Positions 8,639 through 17,243 of a DNA stretch of 64,000 nt are shown here, one piece after another; positions within the stretch are counted from its first letter, which is position 1; the number at the start of each line of letters is the position of its first letter. Both the position numbers and the translations under genes were made by a program. This DNA comes from Microbulbifer celer (GTDB taxonomy: Bacteria > Pseudomonadota > Gammaproteobacteria > Pseudomonadales > Cellvibrionaceae). Where the stretch lies: NCBI RefSeq assembly GCF_020991125.1, contig NZ_CP087715.1, positions 2,445,501 to 2,509,500 on the forward strand, written 5' to 3'. The notes beneath the pieces are model-generated. The model did not search any database, was not told the DNA's origin, and worked only from the letters and a program-made list of their open reading frames with translations.

Positions 8639-10624
8639 ATGAAATTGCGTACCACTGACGACGGTAAAGCAAAATTTGACCCACCGGTGTTCTACAGCGC
8701 CACCGGTATCCTGATGCTGCTGGTCGCCTTTGCGGTGATATTTCCCGAACGTGCTACGGAGTTTTTCAAAGCACTGCAGGCGGACATCGTCGATTACATG
8801 GGCTGGTACTACGTACTGATCGTGGCCATTCTCCTGGTAACCGTGGTGGTCATCGGTCTGTCCCGGTTTGGGGATATCAAGCTGGGCGCGGAGCATGAAA
8901 AGCCCGAGTATGGTTTCTGGTCCTGGCTCGCCATGCTGTTCTCGGCGGGTATCGGTATCGGCCTGCTGTTCTTCGGGGTGGCGGAACCGGTGATGCACTA
9001 CATGAATCCGCCGGACGCCCTGCCCGGCACCGTCGACGCCGCACGTGAGGCGATGGTGCTGAGTATTTTCCACTGGGGGTTCCATGTGTGGGCAATTTTT
9101 GCCGGCGTGGCCCTGATCCTCGGCTATTTCAGCTATCGCCACAACCTGCCACTGACACTGCGGTCCGCGCTCTATCCGATGATCGGCGAGAAGATCCACG
9201 GCCCCATCGGTCACGCTGTGGATGTATTCGCCATTGTCAGCACCGTGTGTGGGGTTGCCACCACCCTCGGTTTTGGCGTATTGCAAATGAACGCCGGCCT
9301 GAACCACCTGTTCGGCGTGCCCGTCGGCGAAATCACCCAGGTAATATTGATCGTGGTCACCACAGCCCTGGCAACCGCCTCGGTGGTTGTGGGCCTGGAT
9401 GCGGGGATCAAGCGCCTCTCGCAACTGAATATGGGGCTCGCCGCACTACTCTGCCTGACGATTCTGGTACTCGGGAGCACCGTATTTCTGCTGATGGCGC
9501 TGGTTCAGAATATCGGCAGCTATCTATCGGTACTGGTAGACCGCACCTTTAACCTCTACGCGTACAAGCCCACAGACTGGATCGGTGGCTGGACCATCTT
9601 CTACTGGGGCTGGTGCCTGTCCTGGTCGCCATTTGTAGGGCTGTTTATTGCACGTATTTCCCGTGGCCGTACTATCCGCGAATTCACCATTGGCACGTTG
9701 CTGATGCCAACGCTGATCACCATTGTGTGGCTCACCGTCTTCGGGAACAGTTCGATCCGGATGATTGCCGATGAGGGGTTGCAGTCGCTGGCGGATATTA
9801 TCCAGAAGGACCAGTCTCTGGCGCTGTTTCAGTTTCTGGAACAGTTCCCATTCTCCGAAGCGCTCTCCCTGTTGGCCATCGTGCTGGTCGTGATTTTTTT
9901 CATCACCTCGGCGGACTCGGGCGCCATGGTGATGAACATGCTCGCCTCCCATGGCCGCGACGACACGCCGGCATGGCAACGGATATTCTGGGCCGCAATC
10001 ATCGGTGTGGTCGCCATTGCGCTACTCCTGGCCGGGGGGCTGGCCTCCCTGCAGACCGCGGCCATTACCAGCGCACTACCATTTTCGCTGATATTGCTTG
10101 CCGCCATATACGGGTTGATCAAGGCGCTGCGAACGGACACCGCCAAGCGGGACTCCCAGAGTGCGCCGGTGGCGCCGGTCAGCGCCCGCAATCCGGTCAC
10201 CTGGGAACGTCGCCTGAAAAACCTGATTACCCTGCCGTCACTGGAAGAAGTGCGCGGCTACATCGATGATGTAGGCGAGCCCGCACTGAGGCGCTTTGCC
10301 AGCGAGATGGAAAAAAGTGGATTCATTACCCGGGTGGAAGTGGATAACCATGTGGCGCAGTTGCTGGTTCTACAAGGCGATGAAGTGGATTTTGTCTACT
10401 CCATCCATCCCAAGGCCCATTTAAAGCCCAACGCTACCAATCTCGACGCCGAGCTGGACGATAACTACGACGATGGTTCGCCGGACAAGTATTTCCGCGC
10501 GGAGGTCCATCTGAGCGAGGGCGGTCAGGATTATGATGTGATGGGCTGGACGCCGGACCAGCTGCTGACGGATATTCTCAACCAGTACGAGCGCCATCTG
10601 CAGTTCCTGCATTCTCTGCGGTAA
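8639..10624 (+). CDS. betT: BCCT family transporter, BetT-like (copy 2)
   Basis: A paralogue of the preceding gene: again 661 residues, collinear, with near-identical TM3 (FSAGIGIGLLFFGVAEPVMHYM) and TM8 (FYWGWCLSWSPFVGLFI) motifs and the same BetT-type cytoplasmic tail. One visible difference is Cys for Trp in the WGWW/WGWC stretch next to the substrate site, which might alter specificity. I prefer ATG 8639 over the in-frame TTG at 8633 because AGGG at 8628-8631 is 7 nt upstream. The 46-bp gap after copy 1 suggests co-transcription from one tandem duplication. Choline, betaine or a related osmolyte is the likely substrate. Confidence 0.85.
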   Translation: MKLRTTDDGKAKFDPPVFYSATGILMLLVAFAVIFPERATEFFKALQADIVDYMGWYYVLIVAILLVTVVVIGLSRFGDIKLGAEHEKPEYGFWSWLAMLFSAGIGIGLLFFGVAEPVMHYMNPPDALPGTVDAAREAMVLSIFHWGFHVWAIFAGVALILGYFSYRHNLPLTLRSALYPMIGEKIHGPIGHAVDVFAIVSTVCGVATTLGFGVLQMNAGLNHLFGVPVGEITQVILIVVTTALATASVVVGLDAGIKRLSQLNMGLAALLCLTILVLGSTVFLLMALVQNIGSYLSVLVDRTFNLYAYKPTDWIGGWTIFYWGWCLSWSPFVGLFIARISRGRTIREFTIGTLLMPTLITIVWLTVFGNSSIRMIADEGLQSLADIIQKDQSLALFQFLEQFPFSEALSLLAIVLVVIFFITSADSGAMVMNMLASHGRDDTPAWQRIFWAAIIGVVAIALLLAGGLASLQTAAITSALPFSLILLAAIYGLIKALRTDTAKRDSQSAPVAPVSARNPVTWERRLKNLITLPSLEEVRGYIDDVGEPALRRFASEMEKSGFITRVEVDNHVAQLLVLQGDEVDFVYSIHPKAHLKPNATNLDAELDDNYDDGSPDKYFRAEVHLSEGGQDYDVMGWTPDQLLTDILNQYERHLQFLHSLR

Positions 10625-10658
10625 TTTCTGCCGGCGCCACATAAAACCAGCGCCACAT

Positions 10659-10684
10659 AAAAAAAGGCGAGCACATGGCTCGCC
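10659..10684 (-). terminator. Intrinsic terminator of the symporter operon
   Basis: A perfect 7-bp stem, GGCGAGC/GCTCGCC with a 5-nt loop, flanked on the left by seven A's that read as a T-run on the minus strand. It lies 26 bp past the symporter stop and also between it and the convergent BCCT gene. Confidence 0.85.
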
Positions 10685-10710
10685 TCAAGCAGGTCACATA
10701 AACGGATTGA

Positions 10711-12411
10711 TCAGTGGGCGCTGGCCTGTCCAGCCCCCTGTGGGAAGCGGATACTTTCTACCATCTCTTGTACATCCTCAGGCGCTTCGCGAGTCACCTT
10801 GGCCACAGCAATGGCGACAGCAAAGTTGATGATCATCCCCAGGGTACCGATACCCTCCGGTGAAATACCAAACCACCAGTTGTCCGGTGTGTTGGCCGCA
10901 GGATTGATGAATTTGAAGTACACGATGTAGGCGGCAGTAAATAGAATCCCCGACAGCATACCGGCAATCGCACCTTCCTTGTTCATACGCTTGGAGAAAA
11001 TCCCCATGATAATTGCTGGGAAGAACGACGATGCGGCAAGCCCGAAGGCGAAGGCGACCACCTGCGCGACAAAGCCCGGTGGATTGATTCCGAGATAACC
11101 GGCGATACAGATGGCCACCGCTGCGGCAGCTCGGGCATATAGCAATTCCTGCTTCTCGGTAATCCTCGGCATCAGGTTGCGTTTCAACAGGTCATGGGAA
11201 ACCGATGTGGAAATCACCAACAACAGCCCCGCGGAAGTGGACAGGGCCGCAGCCACACCACCGGCTGCCACCAGCGCAATCACCCAAGCCGGTAGATCGG
11301 CAATTTCCGGATTCGCCAGCACCATGATGTCGCGGTCCACAGACATCTCATTGCGTTCGTCACCGGAGTAGAACATCTTGCCGTCGGCATTCTTGTCCTC
11401 CCAGCTTATCAGGCCGGTTTCCTCCCAGTTGCTGATCCAGCTGGGTGCCTCCGCGTGGGCCGTGCCCTGGCCGTCCGGACCATTGATGGTGTCGATCATA
11501 TTCACCCGCGCGAACGTGGCAATCGCCGGCGCAGTGGTATACAGCAGCGCGATAAACAGCAGCGCCCAGCCCGCGGACTTGCGCGCATCGCGTACTTTCG
11601 GCACGGTGAAAAAGCGCACGATGACGTGTGGCAAACCGGCCGTACCCACCATCAGTGCGGCAGTAATGAAGAACACATCGATAGTACTTTTGGTCCCCGA
11701 GGTATATTCCGCAAACCCGAGCTCCGTGGAGAGACCGTCGAGCTTGTCCAGCAGATAGGTGCCGTCCGAGAGCATGCCGCCAAAACCGGTTTGCGGCAGG
11801 GCGTGGCCTGTCATCATGATGGAGATGAAAATTGCCGGCACCATGTAGGCAAAAATCAACACGCAGTACTGGGCAACCTGGGTATAGGTGATGCCCTTCA
11901 TGCCGCCGAGCACCGCGTAGAAAAATACCACGCCCATCCCGATCACCACCCCGGTGACGATATCCACTTCCAGGAAGCGGGAGAACACCACACCCACACC
12001 GCGCATCTGCCCCGCCACATAGGTAAAGCAGACAAAGATCGCGCAGATCACCGCCACAGTGCGCGCCGCCTGGGAATAGTAACGGTCACCGATAAAGTCC
12101 GGCACGGTGAACTTGCCGAACTTGCGCAGGTAGGGCGCCAGGCACAGGGCAAGCAGCACATAGCCACCGGTCCAACCCAACAGATAAACAGTGCCGTCAT
12201 ACCCCATAAAAGAGATCAGGCCGGCCATGGAAATAAAGGAGGCTGCAGACATCCAGTCCGCCGCAGTTGCCATACCGTTAGCCACCGGATGCACACCGCC
12301 CCCGGCCACATAGAAGTCATTGGTGGAACCGGCGCGAGCCCAGATGGCAATGCCGATATACACCAGGAAAGTCGCACCGACGATCAGAAAAGTGAGTGTT
12401 TGGACATCCAT
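10711..12411 (-). CDS. Sodium:solute symporter, ActP-like, large subunit of DUF4212 pair
   Basis: A 566-residue inner-membrane SSS-family symporter with about 13 membrane segments. ADWMSAASFISMAGL, GWTGGYVLLALCLAPYLRKFGKFTVPDF and GTAGLPHVIVRFFTVP are typical of the acetate/pyruvate ActP branch. A soluble-looking insertion of about 60 residues (near 320-370) lies between later membrane helices, as in the subfamily that works with a DUF4212 small subunit. The start is 3 nt after the DUF4212 stop, so coupling is tight. Next to acs and an acetate-switch sensor, sodium-coupled acetate uptake is the best inference. Confidence 0.88.
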   Translation of the reverse strand: MDVQTLTFLIVGATFLVYIGIAIWARAGSTNDFYVAGGGVHPVANGMATAADWMSAASFISMAGLISFMGYDGTVYLLGWTGGYVLLALCLAPYLRKFGKFTVPDFIGDRYYSQAARTVAVICAIFVCFTYVAGQMRGVGVVFSRFLEVDIVTGVVIGMGVVFFYAVLGGMKGITYTQVAQYCVLIFAYMVPAIFISIMMTGHALPQTGFGGMLSDGTYLLDKLDGLSTELGFAEYTSGTKSTIDVFFITAALMVGTAGLPHVIVRFFTVPKVRDARKSAGWALLFIALLYTTAPAIATFARVNMIDTINGPDGQGTAHAEAPSWISNWEETGLISWEDKNADGKMFYSGDERNEMSVDRDIMVLANPEIADLPAWVIALVAAGGVAAALSTSAGLLLVISTSVSHDLLKRNLMPRITEKQELLYARAAAAVAICIAGYLGINPPGFVAQVVAFAFGLAASSFFPAIIMGIFSKRMNKEGAIAGMLSGILFTAAYIVYFKFINPAANTPDNWWFGISPEGIGTLGMIINFAVAIAVAKVTREAPEDVQEMVESIRFPQGAGQASAH

Positions 12412-12414
12412 GGT

Positions 12415-12750
12415 TCAGTGCTCCCCCTGCAACTGTGGCGCTTCACCGCCGACATTGGCATCGCCAGCCGTTTCTGCAACGTCATCTTCTTCATACACGC
12501 CGTACTTTTGATCCAGCTGATTCATCTTGTAGACGTAGACAAAAATCAGCACCAGGAACACATAGATGGCGCCCTGCTGGGCAAACCAGAACCCAAGTTT
12601 AAAGCCCCCCATGCGGATCTGATTCAGTTCTTCGACAAACAAAATGCCACAGCCGAAAGAAACCACAAACCAGACCACCAGCAAGCTGAGCATCAGTTTG
12701 ATGTTTTCCCGCCAGTAGGCACTGGCAAGCTGCTTGTTTTTGAAACTCAT
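12415..12750 (-). CDS. DUF4212 small membrane protein, symporter small subunit
   Basis: A 111-residue protein with two hydrophobic helices, LMLSLLVVWFVVSFGCGILFV and a second around GAIYVFLVLIFVYVYKMNQLD, the DUF4212 pattern found almost always directly before an ActP-like sodium:solute symporter. It is thought to be a small subunit of that transporter. ATG 12750 is chosen over the GTG at 12759 because AGGAG at 12759-12763 sits 8 nt upstream of the ATG and overlaps the GTG. It ends 3 nt before the symporter start and follows the porin gene after 89 bp. Confidence 0.88.
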   Translation of the reverse strand: MSFKNKQLASAYWRENIKLMLSLLVVWFVVSFGCGILFVEELNQIRMGGFKLGFWFAQQGAIYVFLVLIFVYVYKMNQLDQKYGVYEEDDVAETAGDANVGGEAPQLQGEH

Positions 12751-12839
12751 CGTTTTCACTCCTCATTTATTCTGGAATTATCGGATTGACGCCAAATCGG
12801 TGTTGCACAAAATACTGTACAGAATAAATACAACCCGAC

Positions 12840-14207
12840 TCAGAAACTATATTTCACCGACAGCTGCATACGCTGCATGTCTCCCTCATCATCGGCCAAC
12901 TGGCCACTGATATTCTCCACCGACTTGCTGGCAAAAATATACTCACCACCCAGTGTCATCTTCGGCACCGGCGAATACATCAGATTCACGTGCAGGCTCT
13001 GGTAAGAAGACGGCGCAGTATCGGCAACCAACCCCGGGTTATCCGCTGCAGTTGCTGAAAGTACCAGGTTGCTGCGCCACTGCTCGTTCCAAAAGTGTCG
13101 CAGGGCAATATACCCACCGTGCTGGTCGATCAATTCAATATCGCCACTGACCGGATCGATGATGCCGGCGCGGTAGCTGTTCAGCCCCAGATAACGACCG
13201 AGCGCATTACCGTAGCTATACATAAAGCGCAGATCGTCGCGACCCAACTGCCATTTACCGGAAAGACTGACCGCGTGTCCCTGCTCCGATTCAGAGGAAG
13301 CATCGGTGCGGTCGTAGGCCAGTTCCCGACTCATGGACGCAATGGAATAATTGAGATCCCCAATGCGGTTGTTGTAACGCAGGATCAGGTCCGGGCGGCG
13401 GTTATCGTCGTAGGGGTTTTCCGCCCCGTTATACAAAGTGGTGGCCGGATTCTCGGCAGCCACCTGCAGGCTGCCGCTGCCAATGCTCTGGGTATAGCGA
13501 ATCTGCGGCTGTCGCTCGAAAATCGTGCCCACCGGGCCAACAAAGTCCAGCCCCTCCGGCAATGCGCCCACATTGAAAAATGTTGACCAGGACTGACCGG
13601 CCAGCAGCGAACGGTCGCCATCGATTTCCCAGTCCACGTAGGCGTGGCGCAGACGCTGCGCATAGGAATTACTGATACGTTCATCGCCCTGGGCACCGGC
13701 CATGGCATCTATCTCGATATGGGTCTTCACGCTGCCCGCCCCCACATCCGTCGCGGACTTGAAAAACAGCCGGGTAGACTTGGCATGGGCGTTATAGTGC
13801 ACATCGCCACCTTCGCCGCTGACCGCGCCACCAACCGGAATCGTGGACGGTACAAGGAAGTCTTCTCCCACACCGGCGGTAGCACCGCTGCCGTCGGAAT
13901 AGTCACTGAAAATACTGTCCAGTTTGACGTAGCCACCAATCTGGATATTCGTGTTGCCAAAGGTCGGGGCCTTTGCCGGCTCCGGGTTTTCGATTTCGGC
14001 CGGGGGCGCAGTGAGCGCGTCCACCCGCGCCTGCAGCTCGGCGAGCCGCTGCTGTAGCTGCTTCGCGGACATTTCACCGGACACTTCACTTAACATTACA
14101 CCTGATTGCTCGTTTTGGGCCAATGCCATCAGGGGAAAACCATTCACCATCGCTGCCAGCGCCACTGCACCGGCCAGTTTGCGGTTTTTTATTATTTTCA
14201 CCGTCAT
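12840..14207 (-). CDS. DcaP-like trimeric outer-membrane porin
   Basis: A 455-residue secreted protein. The N-terminus is a signal peptide ending near FPLMALAQ. A short coiled coil follows (LQQRLAELQARVDALTAP, residues about 50-68), as in DcaP-type porins where it helps trimerise. The rest is a predicted beta-barrel with GGYVKLDSIFSDYSDGSG at the first strand and a terminal aromatic residue in VKYSF. The start at 14207 has AGGA 7 nt upstream; a longer frame to 14258 has no reason to be used. DcaP family porins pass small organic acids. Its position between acs and the symporter genes suggests acetate or another carboxylate enters through it. Confidence 0.82.
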   Translation of the reverse strand: MTVKIIKNRKLAGAVALAAMVNGFPLMALAQNEQSGVMLSEVSGEMSAKQLQQRLAELQARVDALTAPPAEIENPEPAKAPTFGNTNIQIGGYVKLDSIFSDYSDGSGATAGVGEDFLVPSTIPVGGAVSGEGGDVHYNAHAKSTRLFFKSATDVGAGSVKTHIEIDAMAGAQGDERISNSYAQRLRHAYVDWEIDGDRSLLAGQSWSTFFNVGALPEGLDFVGPVGTIFERQPQIRYTQSIGSGSLQVAAENPATTLYNGAENPYDDNRRPDLILRYNNRIGDLNYSIASMSRELAYDRTDASSESEQGHAVSLSGKWQLGRDDLRFMYSYGNALGRYLGLNSYRAGIIDPVSGDIELIDQHGGYIALRHFWNEQWRSNLVLSATAADNPGLVADTAPSSYQSLHVNLMYSPVPKMTLGGEYIFASKSVENISGQLADDEGDMQRMQLSVKYSF

Positions 14208-14287
14208 AACTTTGTCCTTGCCGTTTGTTTGCCATTTGGATAACGCAAGTCCAAGCAAACAACGTCACGGATAACCGCGGTATTAAC

Positions 14288-14322
14288 CATTGGTCTAAAT
14301 CGGGGATGAATTAAGACCAATG
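14288..14322. promoter_or_regulatory. Dyad in the porin/acs divergent promoter region
   Basis: A perfect 9-bp inverted repeat, CATTGGTCT and AGACCAATG, separated by 17 bp; the symmetry partly continues inward (TCTAAAT/ATTAAGA). It lies 81 bp upstream of the porin ATG and 143 bp upstream of the acs GTG. A third GTCTAAT word occurs at 14374. The LuxR-type response regulator encoded after acs is a plausible binder, but this is inference. Confidence 0.5.
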
Positions 14323-14464
14323 TCTATACCCGGAGATCATACCCGGCGCAGGCATCCACCGCCTTTCGACTTTTGTCTAATACGTGCCGTCGCCGGCGCG
14401 ATGACAAAATGCCCCTGAAAAGCAAAACACCGATAAAAACCGCATTGATGAAGAGGGCCGGTCC

Positions 14465-16426
14465 GTGACCAGTAACAGTGAAACCTACCCTGTCCCCGCA
14501 GCCTACGCCGCCAACACCCTGTTGGACGAAGCGCGCTACTTCGAGCTCTACAACCACTCCATTGAAGACAACGACGGTTTCTGGCGCGAACAGGCGCAGC
14601 GTATCGACTGGATTGAGCCGTTCACTCAGGTAAAAGATGTCTCCTTTGCCAAAGACGACCTGCATATTCGCTGGTTCGCCGACGGCAAGTTGAATGTGGC
14701 CGCCAACTGTCTCGACCGGCACCTGGCAGAGCATGCCGACACCACCGCCATCCTGTGGGTGGGCGACGAACCCGGTACCTCCAGAGCAATCAGCTACCGC
14801 GAACTGCACCGGGAGGTGTGTCGCTTTGCCAATGGCCTGAAAAGCCTCGGTGTGCAGAAAGGCGATGTAGTGACCATCTACATGCCGATGATTCCCGAAG
14901 CCGCCGTCGCCATGCTCGCCTGCGCGCGTATCGGCGCCGTGCACTCAGTAGTATTCGCCGGTTTCTCCCCCGAAGCGCTGGCAGGGCGCATGGACGACGG
15001 CAATTCCCGCACCCTGATTACCGCCAATGCCGGCCGTCGCGGCGGCCGCTCGGTACCCCTGAAACAGAACGTGGACAAGGCCGTGGCCCTGTGCTCGGAA
15101 ACCACCGTGGAAAATGTGGTGGTGGTCAATTACACGGATGACGAAACACCCTGGAATGACAGGATCGACCGCGATTACGCCAATCTGGTGGCCGCCCAGA
15201 GTGACGACTGCCCGGCGGCAGTGATGGGCGCGGAGGACCCGCTGTTTATCCTCTACACCTCCGGCTCCACTGGCAAACCCAAGGGCGTGGTGCACACCAG
15301 CGGCGGCTACATCACCTACGCCTCGATCACCCACGAGTACGTCTTCGATTACCGCCGTGGCGAGCGCTACTGGTGCGCCGCCGATATCGGCTGGATCACC
15401 GGCCACAGCTATATCATTTACGGTCCGCTGGCCAACGGCGCCACCACAGTGATGTACGAAGGTGTCCCTCATTACCCGGATGTCACCCGGGTAGCGCAGA
15501 TCATCGACGACCACGACATCAATATCCTGTACATCGCCCCCACCGCCATCCGCGCACTGATGGCAGAGGGCGACAAGCCCGTAGCCGGAGCTGATCTGAA
15601 AAGCCTGCGCCTGCTCGGCACCGTGGGTGAACCCATTAACCCGGAGGCGTGGAAGTGGTATCACCGGAACTTCGGGCGCGGCCAGTGCCCGATTGTGGAT
15701 ACCTGGTGGCAGACGGAAACCGGTGCCGCCATGCTCACGCCCCTGCCCGGCGCCACAGTCCTGAAACCCGGTGCCGCCACCCGCCCCTTCTTCGGCGTAC
15801 AGCCGGCGCTGGTGGACAATGAAGGCAATATTCTGGAAGGCGCCACCGAAGGCAATCTGGTGCTGCTGGGTAGCTGGCCGGGGCAGATGCGCACGGTATT
15901 CGGGGATCACCAGCGCTTCGCCGATACGTATTTCAGCACCTTCGACAACATGTACTTTACCGGCGACGGCGCGCGCCGGGATGAAGACGGCTACTACTGG
16001 ATCACCGGCCGGGTGGACGATGTGCTCAACGTATCCGGCCACCGCATGGGCACCGCAGAGCTGGAAAGCGCGTTGGTGGCACACGAAGCCGTCGCCGAGG
16101 CCGCCGTCGTGGGCTATCCCCACGATATTAAGGGCCAGGGCATTTACGTCTACGTCACCCTCAACAGTGGTGTCGAGCCCAGCGGCGCCATGCACAAAAC
16201 CCTGTGCAACTGGCTGCGCAGCGAAATCGGCCCCATCGCCACCCCGGATGTGATCCAGTGGGCGCCGGGGCTGCCGAAGACCCGCTCCGGCAAGATCATG
16301 CGCCGCATCCTGCGCAAGGTCGCCGCCGATGAGTGCGATCAGCTGGGAGATACCTCCACCCTCGCCGATCCCGGCGTCGTGGATGAGCTGGTGGCCAACC
16401 GCGCTGCCGTCTCAGATAGCGCATAA
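14465..16426 (+). CDS. acs: Acetyl-CoA synthetase (AMP-forming)
   Basis: A 653-residue acetate-CoA ligase, normal length for the family. It activates acetate to acetyl-AMP and then acetyl-CoA in the cytoplasm. Motifs are the P-loop-like [20 protein letters not shown] (near residue 263), WWQTETGA in the active site, [20 protein letters not shown] at the hinge, and [11 protein letters not shown] near the C-terminus, whose Lys is the classic regulatory acetylation site. The start is GTG 14465. It is divergent from the porin and followed by a response regulator gene, consistent with acetate-responsive control. Confidence 0.95.
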   Translation: MTSNSETYPVPAAYAANTLLDEARYFELYNHSIEDNDGFWREQAQRIDWIEPFTQVKDVSFAKDDLHIRWFADGKLNVAANCLDRHLAEHADTTAILWVGDEPGTSRAISYRELHREVCRFANGLKSLGVQKGDVVTIYMPMIPEAAVAMLACARIGAVHSVVFAGFSPEALAGRMDDGNSRTLITANAGRRGGRSVPLKQNVDKAVALCSETTVENVVVVNYTDDETPWNDRIDRDYANLVAAQSDDCPAAVMGAEDPLFILYTSGSTGKPKGVVHTSGGYITYASITHEYVFDYRRGERYWCAADIGWITGHSYIIYGPLANGATTVMYEGVPHYPDVTRVAQIIDDHDINILYIAPTAIRALMAEGDKPVAGADLKSLRLLGTVGEPINPEAWKWYHRNFGRGQCPIVDTWWQTETGAAMLTPLPGATVLKPGAATRPFFGVQPALVDNEGNILEGATEGNLVLLGSWPGQMRTVFGDHQRFADTYFSTFDNMYFTGDGARRDEDGYYWITGRVDDVLNVSGHRMGTAELESALVAHEAVAEAAVVGYPHDIKGQGIYVYVTLNSGVEPSGAMHKTLCNWLRSEIGPIATPDVIQWAPGLPKTRSGKIMRRILRKVAADECDQLGDTSTLADPGVVDELVANRAAVSDSA

Positions 16427-16453
16427 GGCGCCCTTTCGCACACGCTCTGGCGC

Positions 16454-16483
16454 GGCCGCCACTTTCTTCGTAAAGTGGCGGCC
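16454..16483 (+). promoter_or_regulatory. Perfect 12-bp hairpin between acs and the response regulator gene
   Basis: GGCCGCCACTTT and AAAGTGGCGGCC flank a 6-nt loop, starting 28 bp after the acs stop and ending 27 bp before the next ATG. No T-run follows, so it is not a standard intrinsic terminator. It may stabilise the acs mRNA 3' end, attenuate read-through or protect a processed transcript. Confidence 0.6.
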
Positions 16484-16510
16484 TCACCAAAATGCAGGGG
16501 ACGTAAAGCG

Positions 16511-17218
16511 ATGCATCCTAATACCGCCCGGCAGTTCATCATCGCGGACGATCACCCGCTGTTTCGCGGCGCTCTGCGCCAGTCGATCCAGCACAATTAT
16601 CCCAGCGCGACCATATTTGAGGCGAGCGACATGCAGAGCCTGCAACAGTGCGTGGCGGAACACCCGGAGTGCGACCTGTTGCTGCTGGATTTGCACATGC
16701 CCGGCGCTCACGGCTTCAGCGGCCTGATTTTCCTCAATGGCCAGTACCCACAGTTGCCGGTGATGGTGGTGTCGGCCAATGAAAAGCCGGAGATCATGCG
16801 CCGCGCCATCGACTACGGTGCCTGTGGCTTCCTGCCCAAATCCGCCCCGGTGGACCAAATTGCCGATGCGCTACAGCTGAGCCTGGCGGGAGAAATCTGG
16901 CTGCCACCGGCAGTGGCAGAATGCCACGAAGGCGGTAACGCCGACAGCGATGAGAGCGGCGTTGTGAACGTGATCGCCACCCTCACGCCACAGCAGTTTC
17001 GCGTCGCCACCATGCTCGCAGAAGGACTGCTGAACAAACAGATCGCCTATGAAATGCAGGTTACCGAGGCCACGGTCAAGGCACACCTCACGGCACTGTT
17101 CCGCAAGCTGAATGTCAACTCCCGCACCCAGGCAGTGCTGGCCCTCGGCAGCCTGGATGTGGAAGCGCCCGGGCAGTTTGCCCCACCTGCGCGCCCCGGG
17201 TCAAAACCGCTCAATTGA
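16511..17218 (+). CDS. crbR: LuxR/NarL-type response regulator, CrbR-like
   Basis: A 235-residue two-domain regulator. The receiver domain spans about residues 1-125: acidic pocket in IIADDHPLFRG, phospho-acceptor Asp in LLLLDLHMPGAHG, conserved Lys in GFLPKSAP. A LuxR-type helix-turn-helix lies at about 160-220 (LTPQQFRVATMLAEGLLNKQIA followed by EATVKAHLTALFRKL). ATG 16511 has AGGGG 10 nt upstream; an in-frame GTG at 16475 lies within the hairpin. Directly after acs and convergent with an SSS-domain hybrid kinase, it matches the CrbR/ErdR acetate-switch regulators that activate acs. The assignment to crbR rests on context plus architecture. Confidence 0.8.
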   Translation: MHPNTARQFIIADDHPLFRGALRQSIQHNYPSATIFEASDMQSLQQCVAEHPECDLLLLDLHMPGAHGFSGLIFLNGQYPQLPVMVVSANEKPEIMRRAIDYGACGFLPKSAPVDQIADALQLSLAGEIWLPPAVAECHEGGNADSDESGVVNVIATLTPQQFRVATMLAEGLLNKQIAYEMQVTEATVKAHLTALFRKLNVNSRTQAVLALGSLDVEAPGQFAPPARPGSKPLN

Positions 17219-17243
17219 GTCTTTAATTTTCAGGGCAACCCAG

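Noticed and set aside
8633-8641. TTG at 8633 as start of the second BCCT gene
   Set aside because: ATG 8639 has AGGG at the proper distance and gives the same length as its tandem paralogue.
11455-12789. Rightward 444-codon frame opposite the symporter and DUF4212 genes
   Set aside because: It covers two well-supported transporter genes in antisense, is very rich in His, Arg and Gln, and has no family motif.
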